The notes below the pieces were generated by a model, which saw nothing but the letters and a program-made list of their open reading frames with translations, ran no database searches and had not been told where the DNA came from. The translations under genes and the position numbers were made by a program. A stretch of 64,000 bases of DNA, taken from the NCBI GenBank assembly GCA_963782495.1, contig CAWAJU010000005.1:124001-188000 (forward strand). The letters are read 5' to 3'. This document shows, piece after piece, positions 1 to 8,673 of this stretch (positions are counted from its first letter, which is position 1; every line of letters begins with the position of its first letter). This DNA is from DASQBT01 sp963782495 (lineage in GTDB: Bacteria > Pseudomonadota > Gammaproteobacteria > Burkholderiales > Thiobacillaceae).

Positions 1-1
1 G

Positions 2-1258
2 GAGGAGGCCCTGGCACTTCATGCGCGCGCCCTGTCCGTGCAGCCGGACTCATTGGACATACTGGCCAAGCAGGCCGAACTGCTCGAAAAGACCGGCCGC
101 CTCGCTGAGTCCCGCGAAGCAGTTCAGAGCGGGCTGGAGCGGCAGCCGCAGCATCCCGTCCTGAATCTGGTCGCTGCACGCCTCAAGCGGCGCGAGGGCC
201 ACCATGCGGAGGCAGCCGCTCAGCTCGAAGCGGTGCTGTCCCAATCGATGCGCCACGATACGGGCGGCGAAATCCACCTCTTGCTCGGTCAACTCTACGA
301 CCGCCTGGGCCGCAACGAAGAAGTATTCTTCCACCTGGCCGAAGGAAAGCGGCGCACGGCCTCAGCCGCCGATCCGGAGGGTTTGGGCCGGAAGCGTTTC
401 CTGGACAAGATCGACGCCTCCCTGGCTGGGCTCACAAACCGCCTATTGACGATCAGGGATAGCGATACCGGCCCGAGTACCGACGCGCCAGTCTTCTTGA
501 TTGGCTTTCCGCGCTCCGGGACAACCTTGCTCGAACAAATCCTGGGCAGTCATCCCGCGCTCCAGACCATGGAGGAAAAACCGACCGCCGCGGCCATGGA
601 ACAGGCGTTTCTGGCGATGACCGGCGGCGGCCCGGATGCGCTGGCGGACCTGAAACCGGACCAAGTGACAAGCCTGCGACGGGCGTATTTCGACGAAGCC
701 ACCCGTCATGTGCAGCGCCGGCCCGGCACCCTGCTGGTCGACAAGTTGCCGCTCAACACCATTCGCGTGCCGCTGTTGTGGCGTGTCTTTCCCCAGGCGC
801 GATTCATACTGGCCATACGCCATCCTTGCGACGTCACGCTGAGTTGCCTGATGCAGAACTTCGGCGCCAACGATGCCATGGCGGGGTTTGTTTCGCTGGA
901 GAGCGTCGCGGAAATTTACGCCCAGGTGATGGGCGCGTGGCGGGAATTCTCCGCGCGGCTGCCGCTTCAATGGCATCGAGTGCGCTATGAGGACCTGATC
1001 GCAGACTTCGAAGACGAGGCACGCAAGCTGCTGGATTTCCTTGGCGTGGGCTGGGATGACGAAGTACTCGACCACACCCGCCACGCGCAGGAACGTACCG
1101 TCATCAACACCCCCAGCTATCATCAGGTCACCCAGCCCCTCTACCAGCACGCCCGATACCGCTGGAAACGCTATGCCTCGGCCTTCACGCCAATATTGCC
1201 TACCCTGCAGCCGTTCATCGATCACTTCGGTTACGCCGAGCCAGTATTCATCCCTTAA
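2..1258 (+). CDS. TPR-containing sulfotransferase, 5' end outside the window
   Basis: The frame is open to the left edge, so the start is missing. The N-terminal part is TPR-like helical repeats. It is followed by a sulfotransferase domain whose PAPS 5'-phosphosulfate loop reads FPRSGTT (near base 510) and whose 3'-phosphate region reads AIRHPCDVTLS (near base 815). Enzymes of this kind move sulfate from PAPS to a sugar, lipid or protein tyrosine; the acceptor cannot be read here. An APS kinase fusion that could supply PAPS is encoded about 1.5 kb downstream, and the surrounding genes make or modify exopolysaccharide, so a polymer or secreted protein is the likeliest acceptor (inference). Family assignment is firm, substrate is not. 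Confidence 0.88.
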   Translation, partial: EEALALHARALSVQPDSLDILAKQAELLEKTGRLAESREAVQSGLERQPQHPVLNLVAARLKRREGHHAEAAAQLEAVLSQSMRHDTGGEIHLLLGQLYDRLGRNEEVFFHLAEGKRRTASAADPEGLGRKRFLDKIDASLAGLTNRLLTIRDSDTGPSTDAPVFLIGFPRSGTTLLEQILGSHPALQTMEEKPTAAAMEQAFLAMTGGGPDALADLKPDQVTSLRRAYFDEATRHVQRRPGTLLVDKLPLNTIRVPLLWRVFPQARFILAIRHPCDVTLSCLMQNFGANDAMAGFVSLESVAEIYAQVMGAWREFSARLPLQWHRVRYEDLIADFEDEARKLLDFLGVGWDDEVLDHTRHAQERTVINTPSYHQVTQPLYQHARYRWKRYASAFTPILPTLQPFIDHFGYAEPVFIP

Positions 1259-1295
1259 GCTGTCCTGACCACGCTTGGGACGCAGAAGACGCGCC

Positions 1296-1451
1296 TCGGC
1301 GCAGGCAGCCTTCATGCTCCAGCTTGAGCAGGATGCGCTGGATGGCTTCATTCTCTTCAAGATCCCTCGTGTCGATTGCGGCTTCCTCATGTTCCGGCAC
1401 CGCGTAGGGATCGGACGCCCCGATAAACTTTGGAATTAGCCCGGCCCGCGC
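1296..1451 (-). pseudogene. Remnant of the 3' end of an APS kinase gene (cysC-like)
   Basis: Read on the minus strand, this stretch encodes about 51 residues (from ARAGLIPKF to LEHEGCLR) that are about three-quarters identical to the C-terminus of the APS kinase domain encoded at 2740-4443. There is no P-loop or DGD motif upstream in the same frame, so no kinase can be made. The frame is open from 1697 to 1248, but the rest of that ORF resembles nothing and ends with 15 non-homologous residues. Weak similarity may continue to about 1485 with an indel. It is best read as a decayed partial duplicate. Confidence 0.75.
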
Positions 1452-1641
1452 AATACGCGTCGAATAAACTTCCTGTGGCCTGGCATCTTCCGCTGCGCGC
1501 AGGCTTCCTAAGCGCCAAGCGATGTCCCTGGCACTTTCACAAACAACGAGTAGGCATGCAGCCAGCTGTCTCCATTCCGCCAAATTGCTCAACGCCAGGC
1601 GATCACGCAAGCTAATTGTTACCTGCCGGGAAATATTGATC

Positions 1642-1655
1642 CTGATGTCGGTACA
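1642..1655 (-). promoter_or_regulatory. Candidate activator (PrsR?) site TGTACCG-N4-CAG
   Basis: On the minus strand this reads TGTACCGACATCAG. TGTACCG also occurs at 8633 and 32414, each time upstream of a sigma-54-like element serving a PEP-CTERM gene. Here it lies about 70 bp upstream of the element at 1727. Assignment to PrsR is inference. Confidence 0.35.
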
Positions 1656-1726
1656 CCTTACGTTCACTTGGTATTTTTCTCTTGCGCGAAGAGTCATCTT
1701 ATTGAGTTTATTGAGAAATTGTTATC

Positions 1727-1742
1727 TGGCACAGATTTGGCT
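1727..1742 (+). promoter_or_regulatory. Candidate sigma-54 promoter of PEP-CTERM gene
   Basis: The element TGGCACA-GATT-TGGCT has GG at -24 and GC at -12 with the canonical spacing (consensus TGGCACR-N4-TTGCW, one mismatch in the -12 half). It ends 57 bp before the start at 1799. The same layout recurs before every PEP-CTERM gene in the window. Confidence 0.65.
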
Positions 1743-1798
1743 TAATTTGCGGTAGCGGTTCGTTAATCATGATGACATTTTTTGGGGAAGGAATTCAG

Positions 1799-2674
1799 AT
1801 GCACAATTCATTGAAAACCACATTAAGCTTGGCCCTTGGCCTGGCTTTTGCTGGTGGATTGGTTATATCCACACCGAGTCACGCTATTGCTATTACCGGT
1901 GACAACAATGCCACAAGCCTCGCCAATGCCCTGACAGCGGGTGCTACGGGACTGACAGTGGTGAACGCCACATTGAGCGGCAACGGTAGCCCTACCGGTG
2001 GCCCAATCTCCAGCGGCACCTACACCAATGCTACGAACACCTATGGGATCGGCGACGGCATCGTCATCTCTTCAGGTAACGTATTGAATTATAACGACGG
2101 TCCAAACCTCAGTACTGGCACAAGTACGGGATACGGCGTTGCCGTGACTCCCGCCCAACAGGCTATCCTGGGCCCCATCACGGGCCAATCAAGCCATTAT
2201 GATGCCACTGAACTTGATATCACCTTTACCACGACCACGGGCTCGGTGTTCTTCAATGTGGTTTTCGGCTCTGAAGAATGGCCCGAATTTGTCGGTCAGT
2301 TTCAGGATGGATTCGGACTGTTGTTGGATGGAACAAATCTCGCCTTCGTGGGCGGATTGCCGGTTAACATTGACCATCCGGACATGACTGGTCTGACTGG
2401 CACCGAACTGGATGGCATCCTCTGTCCTAAGCCTGCCGTGGGAGGACCCTGCAACCCGGTATTAACGTTCTCGGCGAGCGGCCTGGACACGAGCAACCAC
2501 ACGCTCACGTTCATCATTGCTGATGCGAATGATGATGCGCTGGATACGACGGCCTACATTGCCAGCTTGGGCGGCACCGCACCGCCACCACCTCTGCCCG
2601 AACCCGCGACCCTGGCCCTGCTGGGCATCGGTCTGGTCGGTCTGGGCGCGATGCGCCGCAAGCAACGCGTCTGA
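1799..2674 (+). CDS. PEP-CTERM sorted exported protein, choice-of-anchor L type
   Basis: The protein has about 291 residues. The ATG at 1799 is chosen over the ATG at 1769 because GGGGAAGGA lies just upstream and a signal peptide follows at once (hydrophobic core, then SHAIA). The middle carries the NVVFGSEEWPEFVG and FGLLLDG signature of the choice-of-anchor L domain. The C-terminus is a classic PEP-CTERM tag: LPEPATLALLG, a hydrophobic helix, then MRRKQRV. Such proteins are exported by Sec, cut by an exosortase and attached to or released into the exopolymer matrix. A sigma-54-like element precedes it and a strong terminator follows. Confidence 0.9.
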   Translation: MHNSLKTTLSLALGLAFAGGLVISTPSHAIAITGDNNATSLANALTAGATGLTVVNATLSGNGSPTGGPISSGTYTNATNTYGIGDGIVISSGNVLNYNDGPNLSTGTSTGYGVAVTPAQQAILGPITGQSSHYDATELDITFTTTTGSVFFNVVFGSEEWPEFVGQFQDGFGLLLDGTNLAFVGGLPVNIDHPDMTGLTGTELDGILCPKPAVGGPCNPVLTFSASGLDTSNHTLTFIIADANDDALDTTAYIASLGGTAPPPPLPEPATLALLGIGLVGLGAMRRKQRV

Positions 2675-2692
2675 TACGTTCCGCTCAGGGAG

Positions 2693-2720
2693 AAACGGCG
2701 GCCCCTGGCCGCCGTTTTCT
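2693..2720 (+). terminator. Intrinsic terminator after the PEP-CTERM gene
   Basis: A perfect 11-bp stem (AAACGGCGGCC paired with GGCCGCCGTTT) with a 3-nt loop runs into TTTTCT. It sits between two converging genes. The minus-strand reading also begins with A/T-rich stem ends, so it may serve both. Confidence 0.85.
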
Positions 2721-2739
2721 ATTGCCGGCCAGCAGTTCT

Positions 2740-4443
2740 TTAGCGCAGATAGCCCTCATGCTCCAGTTTCAGCAAAATGCGCTGGATGGCTTCGTCAACT
2801 TCCAGATTGGTCGTATCGACGGTAATTTCGGCATGCTCAGGCACCTCATATGGGTCGGACACCCCGGTGAATTCTGGAATCAGGCCGGCACGGGCCTTGG
2901 CGTACAAGCCCTTGCGGTCACGCAACTCGCAGGTCTCGATCGGGGTGGCGACGTGGACTTCGATGAATCCTCCCAGCGGTTCAATCATGGCGCGCACGTC
3001 GCGGCGAGTATGCCGGTAAGGAGCAATGGGCGCGCAGATCGCCACTCCCCGGTTCTTGGTGATCTCGGACGCGACAAAGCCGATGCGGCGCACATTGATG
3101 TCGCGGTGCTCGCGGGAAAAGCCCAGTTCGGATGACAGGTGCCGGCGCACAATATCCCCGTCCAACAGGCTGACCGGCCGGTTGCCCGTTTCCATCAGCC
3201 TGATGGCCAGGGCCCGGGCGATCGTCGATTTGCCGGCCCCCGAAAGGCCGGTGAAGAACACCGTGAAGCCCTGCCTTTCTTTCGGCGGGTGGGCGCGCTG
3301 CAGTTCGCTCAGCACTTCCGGAAAGCTGCACCAGTCGGGGATCTTCAAGCCGTTCTTCAGACGACGCAACAACTCGCTACCAGCCATCACCTGGACTCGC
3401 GTACCCTCAGGAACGTCTGACTCCCCCATATGCTCGGCGCGTTCCTCCACATACACCATGCGCGGAAACGGAATGAGGCTGACATTGAGTTTCTGGTGCG
3501 CCTCGCTGACCAGGTTGAACGCGCCATAATCCAGCCTGGTGTCTTCCCCGCGTCGACATTCCCCTTCGTCTTCATGTTCGCCGCCAGCGATCAGGTGGGT
3601 ACAACCGTAATTGCGCGCGATGATGGCTCGCAGCAGCCGGTCGCGCAGGCTGGAACTGCGCGCCGAGGCAGGCAGCAAAGCCAGCTGGGTAGTCGCCGCC
3701 GGGAACCGCGGCATGATGGCCTGAACACTGCGCACCAGAGAAAAGTAATCTGCGTTACCAGTCAGGTCCCCGCCGCCATAGGGTAATACCAGCAGGTTGG
3801 CTTCATGCTCGATTGCCGTCCTCAGACAGAACTGAAAATGCGGCTTATGCATGGGCTGACGCGCCAGGTAGGCCACAATGCGCCGCCAGCCGCGCTTGCC
3901 CATCTGGGCGCGCAACTCGGCCGGCGTCTGGCGCAGCGTGGCAAAGTCATGATGCTGGGGCAGTGCGACCCCTTCAAGTGTTCCGCCTACATGCCAGAGT
4001 CCGGCATGCAGTTCCACTCCAGTAGAAACCCTGGATTTCTCCAGCAGCGCATGCTCACGCTCTGCATCTGACCGCCACAGGTCGCTGATCGTCAGCACCG
4101 CCAACATGAAGCCTTCGCCGTCGCGCAGCGCGATGCGCTCACCGGGCTTGAACTTTTCGGCCTGTTTGGCCGGAACGTTCAAGGTGATGGGGTAAGGCCA
4201 ACAGGTGCCATCGGCCAGTTCAAGTCTTTCCAGCACGCTGTCGTGATCGGCCTGGCCCATAAATCCAGACAGGGGCGAGTAGGCTCCGTTGAGCAGCATT
4301 TCCAGATCACAAAGCTGCTGCCAGTCCAGATCCAATGACGCCAGGTTCAGGGATTCGTGCTTTAGCTTTTCTACCTGATCCACCGAGACCATCGGATCGG
4401 CAAGTTGACCTCCATAGGGTTCGATGAGGTGGGTGTCAGTCAT
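2740..4443 (-). CDS. Bifunctional ATP sulfurylase / APS kinase (PAPS synthesis)
   Basis: The protein has about 567 residues. The start at 4443 (MTDTHLIEPYGG) is favoured by GAGAG 8 nt upstream; it overlaps the stop of the upstream DHH gene, implying translational coupling. The N-terminal two-thirds is a sulfate adenylyltransferase domain. The C-terminal third is APS kinase with P-loop GLSGAGKST, DGD, a REHRDINVRRIGFVA stretch and the APYRHTRRDVR region. Together they convert sulfate to APS and then PAPS, the donor for sulfotransferases such as the one at the left edge. The sulfurylase active-site segment reads YLARQPMHKPH instead of the usual QTRNPxHRAH, and the usual GRDHAGP segment reads GGEHEDE. 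The HxxH pair is kept, but sulfurylase activity is less certain than kinase activity. Confidence 0.9.
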   Translation of the reverse strand: MTDTHLIEPYGGQLADPMVSVDQVEKLKHESLNLASLDLDWQQLCDLEMLLNGAYSPLSGFMGQADHDSVLERLELADGTCWPYPITLNVPAKQAEKFKPGERIALRDGEGFMLAVLTISDLWRSDAEREHALLEKSRVSTGVELHAGLWHVGGTLEGVALPQHHDFATLRQTPAELRAQMGKRGWRRIVAYLARQPMHKPHFQFCLRTAIEHEANLLVLPYGGGDLTGNADYFSLVRSVQAIMPRFPAATTQLALLPASARSSSLRDRLLRAIIARNYGCTHLIAGGEHEDEGECRRGEDTRLDYGAFNLVSEAHQKLNVSLIPFPRMVYVEERAEHMGESDVPEGTRVQVMAGSELLRRLKNGLKIPDWCSFPEVLSELQRAHPPKERQGFTVFFTGLSGAGKSTIARALAIRLMETGNRPVSLLDGDIVRRHLSSELGFSREHRDINVRRIGFVASEITKNRGVAICAPIAPYRHTRRDVRAMIEPLGGFIEVHVATPIETCELRDRKGLYAKARAGLIPEFTGVSDPYEVPEHAEITVDTTNLEVDEAIQRILLKLEHEGYLR

Positions 4444-5395
4444 GGGCATAGCTCTCAAAAAAGATGTTGATAAAGCGATCAAGGTCCGTCTCGGGCAAAT
4501 GGTTGATTCCCGCGGCGCCCTTGCGTCCGCCGCCGGTTTCGAACCGGCTGCAAATTTCATCCGCGCGCGACTTGTTGGTGAGCGGCGCGCGCACGCTAAC
4601 GACGTAACCGCCTTGGGGTTTGGCGGTGAGCACCGCATGGGCCTGCGCGGGCGACTGGCTGGCAAGCAGATTGCCATACACGCCGGAGATGCGCCGCGCC
4701 CACTTTTCTGCAGGCAGGATGAATACCCGGCCGCTCGGCCGCTCCATATCGGCAGGGATTTCCGCGGCTCGTGCCATGTCTTCTGCGTACCCGAACCTGA
4801 GCACCTGGAACGCCGGTTCAGTTCGAATCAATTCAAACGGGTCAAGATAACGATGAACGATACGATAAAGTTCGGCCGGATCGTAATGCAAATCTTCAAG
4901 CGTCTCGCCGTAGCCGTTGTAGTTGAGGCATTCGCCCAACTCCTTGAGCAGGGCAAGTTGCCCCTCACCCAGGTTCAGCGCCTTGCCTGCCTCGCGCGCA
5001 ACGGCGGCAAGGTTGTCGCCAAAAGCGGCGGTGACTGCCCAGACCAGATGCTGTCCAGAAAGGTAATCATTGACCAGCAGACTGGTGCAGACTTCCGGAC
5101 TGGTATCGATGTGGGGCTCGAACGCCGGGTGTTGCGGAATGTTTCCCGGCTGGTGGTGATCGAAATAGCGCACCGCCACGCCACCTGCCAGCAGCCGATC
5201 CAAGGCTGCGCGGTTCTTGGAAAGCGCGACGTCCAGCACCAAGACCTCGTCGCCAGCCCCTGCTGGAGCTCTTTCAAGCAGATTGATCTCCCGCTTGGGG
5301 CCGGTAACCAGGAAGGAATCGGCCGGAAAAGCCAGCCGCATCTGGTGCAGGGCACACACCCCGTCGGCGTCTCCGTTGAATACGTCAAACTGCAA
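4436..5395 (-). CDS. DHH-family phosphoesterase
   Basis: The protein has 319 residues. The start is TTG at 5395, supported by AGGGGG five to six bases upstream. The N-terminal DHH domain shows DVFNGDADG, VLDVALSKN and the name-giving FDHH motif, which bind the divalent metals. The C-terminal part resembles a DHHA1 substrate-binding domain (GGGRKGAAG near the end). Members cleave phosphodiester bonds in short oligonucleotides, cyclic-dinucleotide products or pAp. Its stop overlaps the start of the PAPS-forming enzyme. A role in clearing pAp left by sulfotransfer is an attractive inference, not shown by sequence. Confidence 0.82.
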   Translation of the reverse strand: MQFDVFNGDADGVCALHQMRLAFPADSFLVTGPKREINLLERAPAGAGDEVLVLDVALSKNRAALDRLLAGGVAVRYFDHHQPGNIPQHPAFEPHIDTSPEVCTSLLVNDYLSGQHLVWAVTAAFGDNLAAVAREAGKALNLGEGQLALLKELGECLNYNGYGETLEDLHYDPAELYRIVHRYLDPFELIRTEPAFQVLRFGYAEDMARAAEIPADMERPSGRVFILPAEKWARRISGVYGNLLASQSPAQAHAVLTAKPQGGYVVSVRAPLTNKSRADEICSRFETGGGRKGAAGINHLPETDLDRFINIFFESYAHD

Positions 5396-5440
5396 ATTGG
5401 CCCCCTAATGTCCTTGAGCTTATACCATAAGTGATTCGTG

Positions 5441-7942
5441 TCACGCAGGGCTTGCAGCATGCTGATCTTTTCGACGTGAGACATCATGCCGACGCCTTCG
5501 ACGCTTGATGTGCGTACCTGTCACAGTGCCCCATGCCGCACCAATGAACAAAAGTCCATACACCAGCAATGCGATCCGCGGAGCATCAAGCAGGCTGTCC
5601 ACGCCGCCGACGATGATCCAGGCTGCGATCGATGCCAACAACACCGTCGCTTCGAGCTCTCCGCGCGCCACTGCCCGGGCCAATCGCACTAAGGCCAAGA
5701 TCAGAATCAAGGTAAATAAAGACATCCCAAGCCATCCTTGCTCGAAAAGCAAATGCACCCAAAGATTCTTGGCATGCCAAAACAGGTGGTTGCCGGCCTT
5801 GAAGAACCAGAAATCTCCGCCCTTGGAGAAATCACCGTTTCTCAATAGATTTTCGCCGTGCTCATCCGTCAGCCGAACATCGTCCACATCAACCACTGTG
5901 CCGGGAGTGGGATTGTAGAGGGAAAACTGCACCGGCCGCCGCGTCAGAAGATTGCCTTGACCCACTTCGCCGCTATTGAATGCAAGCGTGAAATGCTGCC
6001 ATCCCTGAACGGCGTGCTTGAAGTCCACGTTCAGCCATTGGCATCGACGCGAATTGAACAAGCTCTTTTCGCACAGTGAAGCCTCCAGGCCCGCCTTCGC
6101 CGAAGTGGCCCGCACGGAGAGTTCGAGTTTCAGTGTCTGCCCGGGGCTTGGTGGAACCCGTTGGGCCATATACAGCGTGCCCGCTGAATTGAGTGCAAGG
6201 TAGGTGTTGCCGTCAGGTTCCGATACGTAGCGATAACTTCCCGCTTGATCGGGCAGCTGGTTTTCCAGGTTGACTGCGGGGAAGCTGCCCAGTCCTTGCC
6301 CAAAAAGGCTGGTCATCAAGCCAGAATCGCGCATGTCGAGGACCTCAACCCAATGGTGCAAGCGGATGCCGGCATCAGTGCCCGTCTGCTGAAGCCGTTC
6401 CCGCCAGAATACGCCTGACACGCCGGCCACCAACACGAAGAGTGTCAGCAAGCCCATCGCCACTGGCACCGTTGCGCGTGTGCGTTCTCCTGACTGTTTG
6501 TGCCGATGCCGCAAGCTTCCCCAGATCAGGACCATAACCCCCGCGATGAGGGCGATTGCTCCTCCGCGCGCAACGGTGAAGAAGAGCGCATAGGAGCCAA
6601 GGAGAAAATCGGCAGCGAGCAACACCCGATAGAGCGGATTGCGCAGACGAAACAAAAGCCCCCAGACAAACGGCAACGCCATTACTATCCAGGCCTCAAT
6701 ATGGCCGCCCCCGGTGTGCATGCTAGAAAAACTGCCAGTCACCCGATAGTCTGCCGTCACAGCCGATCCTGCAAATAACACTTCTTCGCGCAACGACCAA
6801 AGGCTCACGCCCAATACACCCAAAGCCATGCCCAGAGAAAGTGCTTCAAAGGCTTTCACTTGGTCAGGCTGAGAGCGGAACAACCCATAAGTCGCCAGTC
6901 CCCAGACCAAGCCCTTGGCCAATCTCAGACTGTTGTAGTGACTCCAGTAAGCGGAAAAGGCATTGGCATCCAGTGGCTGCAAGGGGAGAAGGCCCAGCAG
7001 CAGGCTGACGGCCCAGGTCAGCACAAACAGCGCCAGCAGACTGCTCAGCTTACTTGCTGGCCATCCCGGTGCCCTCAGTCGGCCCGTCCACATCGACACC
7101 GCAAGGGTGGCCACCATCAGAAGGTCAAATTCGTCCCAAAAAAACCGCCCTGTCCAGGGTGCAAGATCCAGAAGTGGCAAGGCAGCGGGCACCAGGACCA
7201 GCCACGCGCTCGGGTAACGAAATAGGAGGACACAGTAGACCAGGCCACCCAAGGCCAGGGACAGGTTCCAGCAAGGAAACTCCCAAAGAGAAGCGCCCAC
7301 CGCCGCGAACAGTAAGCCAGAAACCAGACGCGCCAACCAGCGCCGGGCTTGCCGTCCCTCGTCGATCGCAATCGCTCCACTCTGATCAAGTTGGACCGGT
7401 TCATGGGCAGCAATACCAAGCTGGTCCGCACTTCGGGTTGATTGCACTTCGGGATCAGGCAGCTTTCTCTTCGCAAGCCGCTGCTTGTCTGAGCCAGGGA
7501 GCAAACCGCGACTCCGCTGCGCCAGCCATAACCCCGCAGCGAGTCCAAGGGGAAGCGCCAGCCAATCCCGTGGCTCACCCAGGCCGAAGGCTAGAGACAA
7601 GCTGAGAAGCGCCGGCAAACCAAACAGTGAGGCCAATCGCGCCGGACGTTCCCAGCCCGCCAAGCCAATCAGCAAACCCAATGCACTCCAGCGAACGGCC
7701 GACCGGATGAAATAGTACGCATTCTCCAGCACGAGGCCCAGATAGCCTTGGGCCCAGGTTGCCAACTTCATGTGGTGCTCGCCTGGAAGTACTAGCGCGA
7801 GCGCAAGACAAGCTACGAGAGCGATTGACCAGAGATATTCAAGCCATCCGGTTCCGGTGAAACGGACGTGGGCGCGACGCAATAGTGAACGCCAATCACG
7901 TGCGAAGCTTGCGCCGGCGCTGCATGACCAGCCTGTAGCCAA
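5441..7942 (-). CDS. Large O-antigen ligase / polymerase family membrane protein
   Basis: The protein has up to 833 residues and many hydrophobic membrane segments, with a Wzy_C/O-antigen-ligase-like core in the middle (FTVARGGAIALIAG, then HHWVEVLDM). Between the last membrane groups lies a soluble segment of roughly 200 residues containing NGDFSKGGDFWFF, which looks like a beta-sandwich, carbohydrate-binding-type insert. The start is uncertain: TTG at 7942 overlaps the upstream PEP-CTERM gene by 47 bp, while an in-frame TTG at 7882 would avoid the overlap. Neither has a good ribosome site. It probably polymerises or transfers glycan in the periplasm. It is the second such protein in this cluster. 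Confidence 0.75.
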   Translation of the reverse strand: MATGWSCSAGASFARDWRSLLRRAHVRFTGTGWLEYLWSIALVACLALALVLPGEHHMKLATWAQGYLGLVLENAYYFIRSAVRWSALGLLIGLAGWERPARLASLFGLPALLSLSLAFGLGEPRDWLALPLGLAAGLWLAQRSRGLLPGSDKQRLAKRKLPDPEVQSTRSADQLGIAAHEPVQLDQSGAIAIDEGRQARRWLARLVSGLLFAAVGASLWEFPCWNLSLALGGLVYCVLLFRYPSAWLVLVPAALPLLDLAPWTGRFFWDEFDLLMVATLAVSMWTGRLRAPGWPASKLSSLLALFVLTWAVSLLLGLLPLQPLDANAFSAYWSHYNSLRLAKGLVWGLATYGLFRSQPDQVKAFEALSLGMALGVLGVSLWSLREEVLFAGSAVTADYRVTGSFSSMHTGGGHIEAWIVMALPFVWGLLFRLRNPLYRVLLAADFLLGSYALFFTVARGGAIALIAGVMVLIWGSLRHRHKQSGERTRATVPVAMGLLTLFVLVAGVSGVFWRERLQQTGTDAGIRLHHWVEVLDMRDSGLMTSLFGQGLGSFPAVNLENQLPDQAGSYRYVSEPDGNTYLALNSAGTLYMAQRVPPSPGQTLKLELSVRATSAKAGLEASLCEKSLFNSRRCQWLNVDFKHAVQGWQHFTLAFNSGEVGQGNLLTRRPVQFSLYNPTPGTVVDVDDVRLTDEHGENLLRNGDFSKGGDFWFFKAGNHLFWHAKNLWVHLLFEQGWLGMSLFTLILILALVRLARAVARGELEATVLLASIAAWIIVGGVDSLLDAPRIALLVYGLLFIGAAWGTVTGTHIKRRRRRHDVSRRKDQHAASPA

Positions 7943-8513
7943 CTAGTCCGGCCAGCATCAGAAGCAAGGTTTCGGGCTCCGGCACAGATGCGTTGTTATG
8001 CACATCGTAGTGGCCAGTGACTCCCCGTAAAGTGCCGTTTCCCGCGCACGTTAGAGTGAAGACGCGGGAAGCAATATTCGGGGAGCCGCCGTAGGTAAAC
8101 GTGATGGTATAGGTCTTCTGTTGCGTCGAGGCGCCAGTACCCTGGCAGGTGCCCTGCGCCGTCGTGCTGAACTGTACCGTGCCGGTCAGTCCCTCGACGT
8201 TGGGGCCTTGGGGTTGAGGGGTGGTGATATTCTGTACCACCACGCTCAGCGATCCTGGGATATAGGTTCCGTTGGCTATCCCAGGCACGAAACTGCTGGG
8301 GCAGCCTGTCAGCATGATGGTCGCCCCACTTGCAGGAAATGATCCGGCAGTGGTCTTGGTGAAAGCAAACCCCCCGGTGGCACATCCGATGATCACACCT
8401 GCATTATCCTTGAGAAGAATGTTGTAGCTGGCTGCCAAGGCGTTGCCGGCTAGCATGAGCCCCACAGCAGCAGCACACAATCCAAACACGCCTTTCCAAA
8501 AGTGCCCCAGCAT
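7896..8513 (-). CDS. PEP-CTERM sorted exported protein
   Basis: The protein has 205 residues. The start at 8513 has GGAG eight bases upstream. It has an N-terminal signal peptide ending in NALAAS, a threonine/glycine-rich beta-type middle with several cysteines, and a C-terminal PEP-CTERM tag (SVPEPETLLLMLAG, hydrophobic helix, MQRRRKLRT). No catalytic motif is visible, so it is probably a structural or matrix protein. It lies between two ligase-type membrane proteins and is preceded by a sigma-54-like element, so the downstream ligase, DHH and PAPS genes may be read from the same promoter. Confidence 0.88.
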   Translation of the reverse strand: MLGHFWKGVFGLCAAAVGLMLAGNALAASYNILLKDNAGVIIGCATGGFAFTKTTAGSFPASGATIMLTGCPSSFVPGIANGTYIPGSLSVVVQNITTPQPQGPNVEGLTGTVQFSTTAQGTCQGTGASTQQKTYTITFTYGGSPNIASRVFTLTCAGNGTLRGVTGHYDVHNNASVPEPETLLLMLAGLVGYRLVMQRRRKLRT

Positions 8514-8574
8514 TCTTTATCTCCAATCCCGCCCTGTTGGCGGCTACAAAAATATCGCCATATCAATCAATTAA

Positions 8575-8590
8575 AGCAATTTTCACACCA
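8575..8590 (-). promoter_or_regulatory. Candidate sigma-54 promoter of PEP-CTERM gene
   Basis: On the minus strand this reads TGGTGTG-AAAA-TTGCT. The -12 half is perfect and the -24 GG is at the right distance, but the CAC of the -24 half is replaced. It lies 62 bp upstream of the start at 8513. Confidence 0.55.
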
Positions 8591-8632
8591 TGATATTTTT
8601 TGTTTAGCAAACAAGGGATTAGTCTTCGCCTA

Positions 8633-8646
8633 TGTACCGCCAGCGG
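8633..8646 (+). promoter_or_regulatory. Candidate activator (PrsR?) site TGTACCG-N4-CGG
   Basis: The sequence TGTACCGCCAGCGG contains the inverted pair CCG-N4-CGG. It lies about 43 bp upstream of the sigma-54-like element at 8575-8590 and matches sites at 1642 and 32414. Confidence 0.4.
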
Positions 8647-8673
8647 CTCATCCGTAAAAATCTCCGACAAAGC

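Noticed and set aside
1248..1697. A 149-codon minus-strand ORF as an intact gene
   Set aside because: Only its middle third matches the APS kinase C-terminus; the ends match nothing and catalytic parts are missing, so it is listed as a remnant.
4444..4677. N-terminal extension of the ATP sulfurylase/APS kinase
   Set aside because: It lies inside the DHH gene, is Arg/Pro/Ser-rich like an antisense shadow, and a better start with ribosome site exists at 4443.
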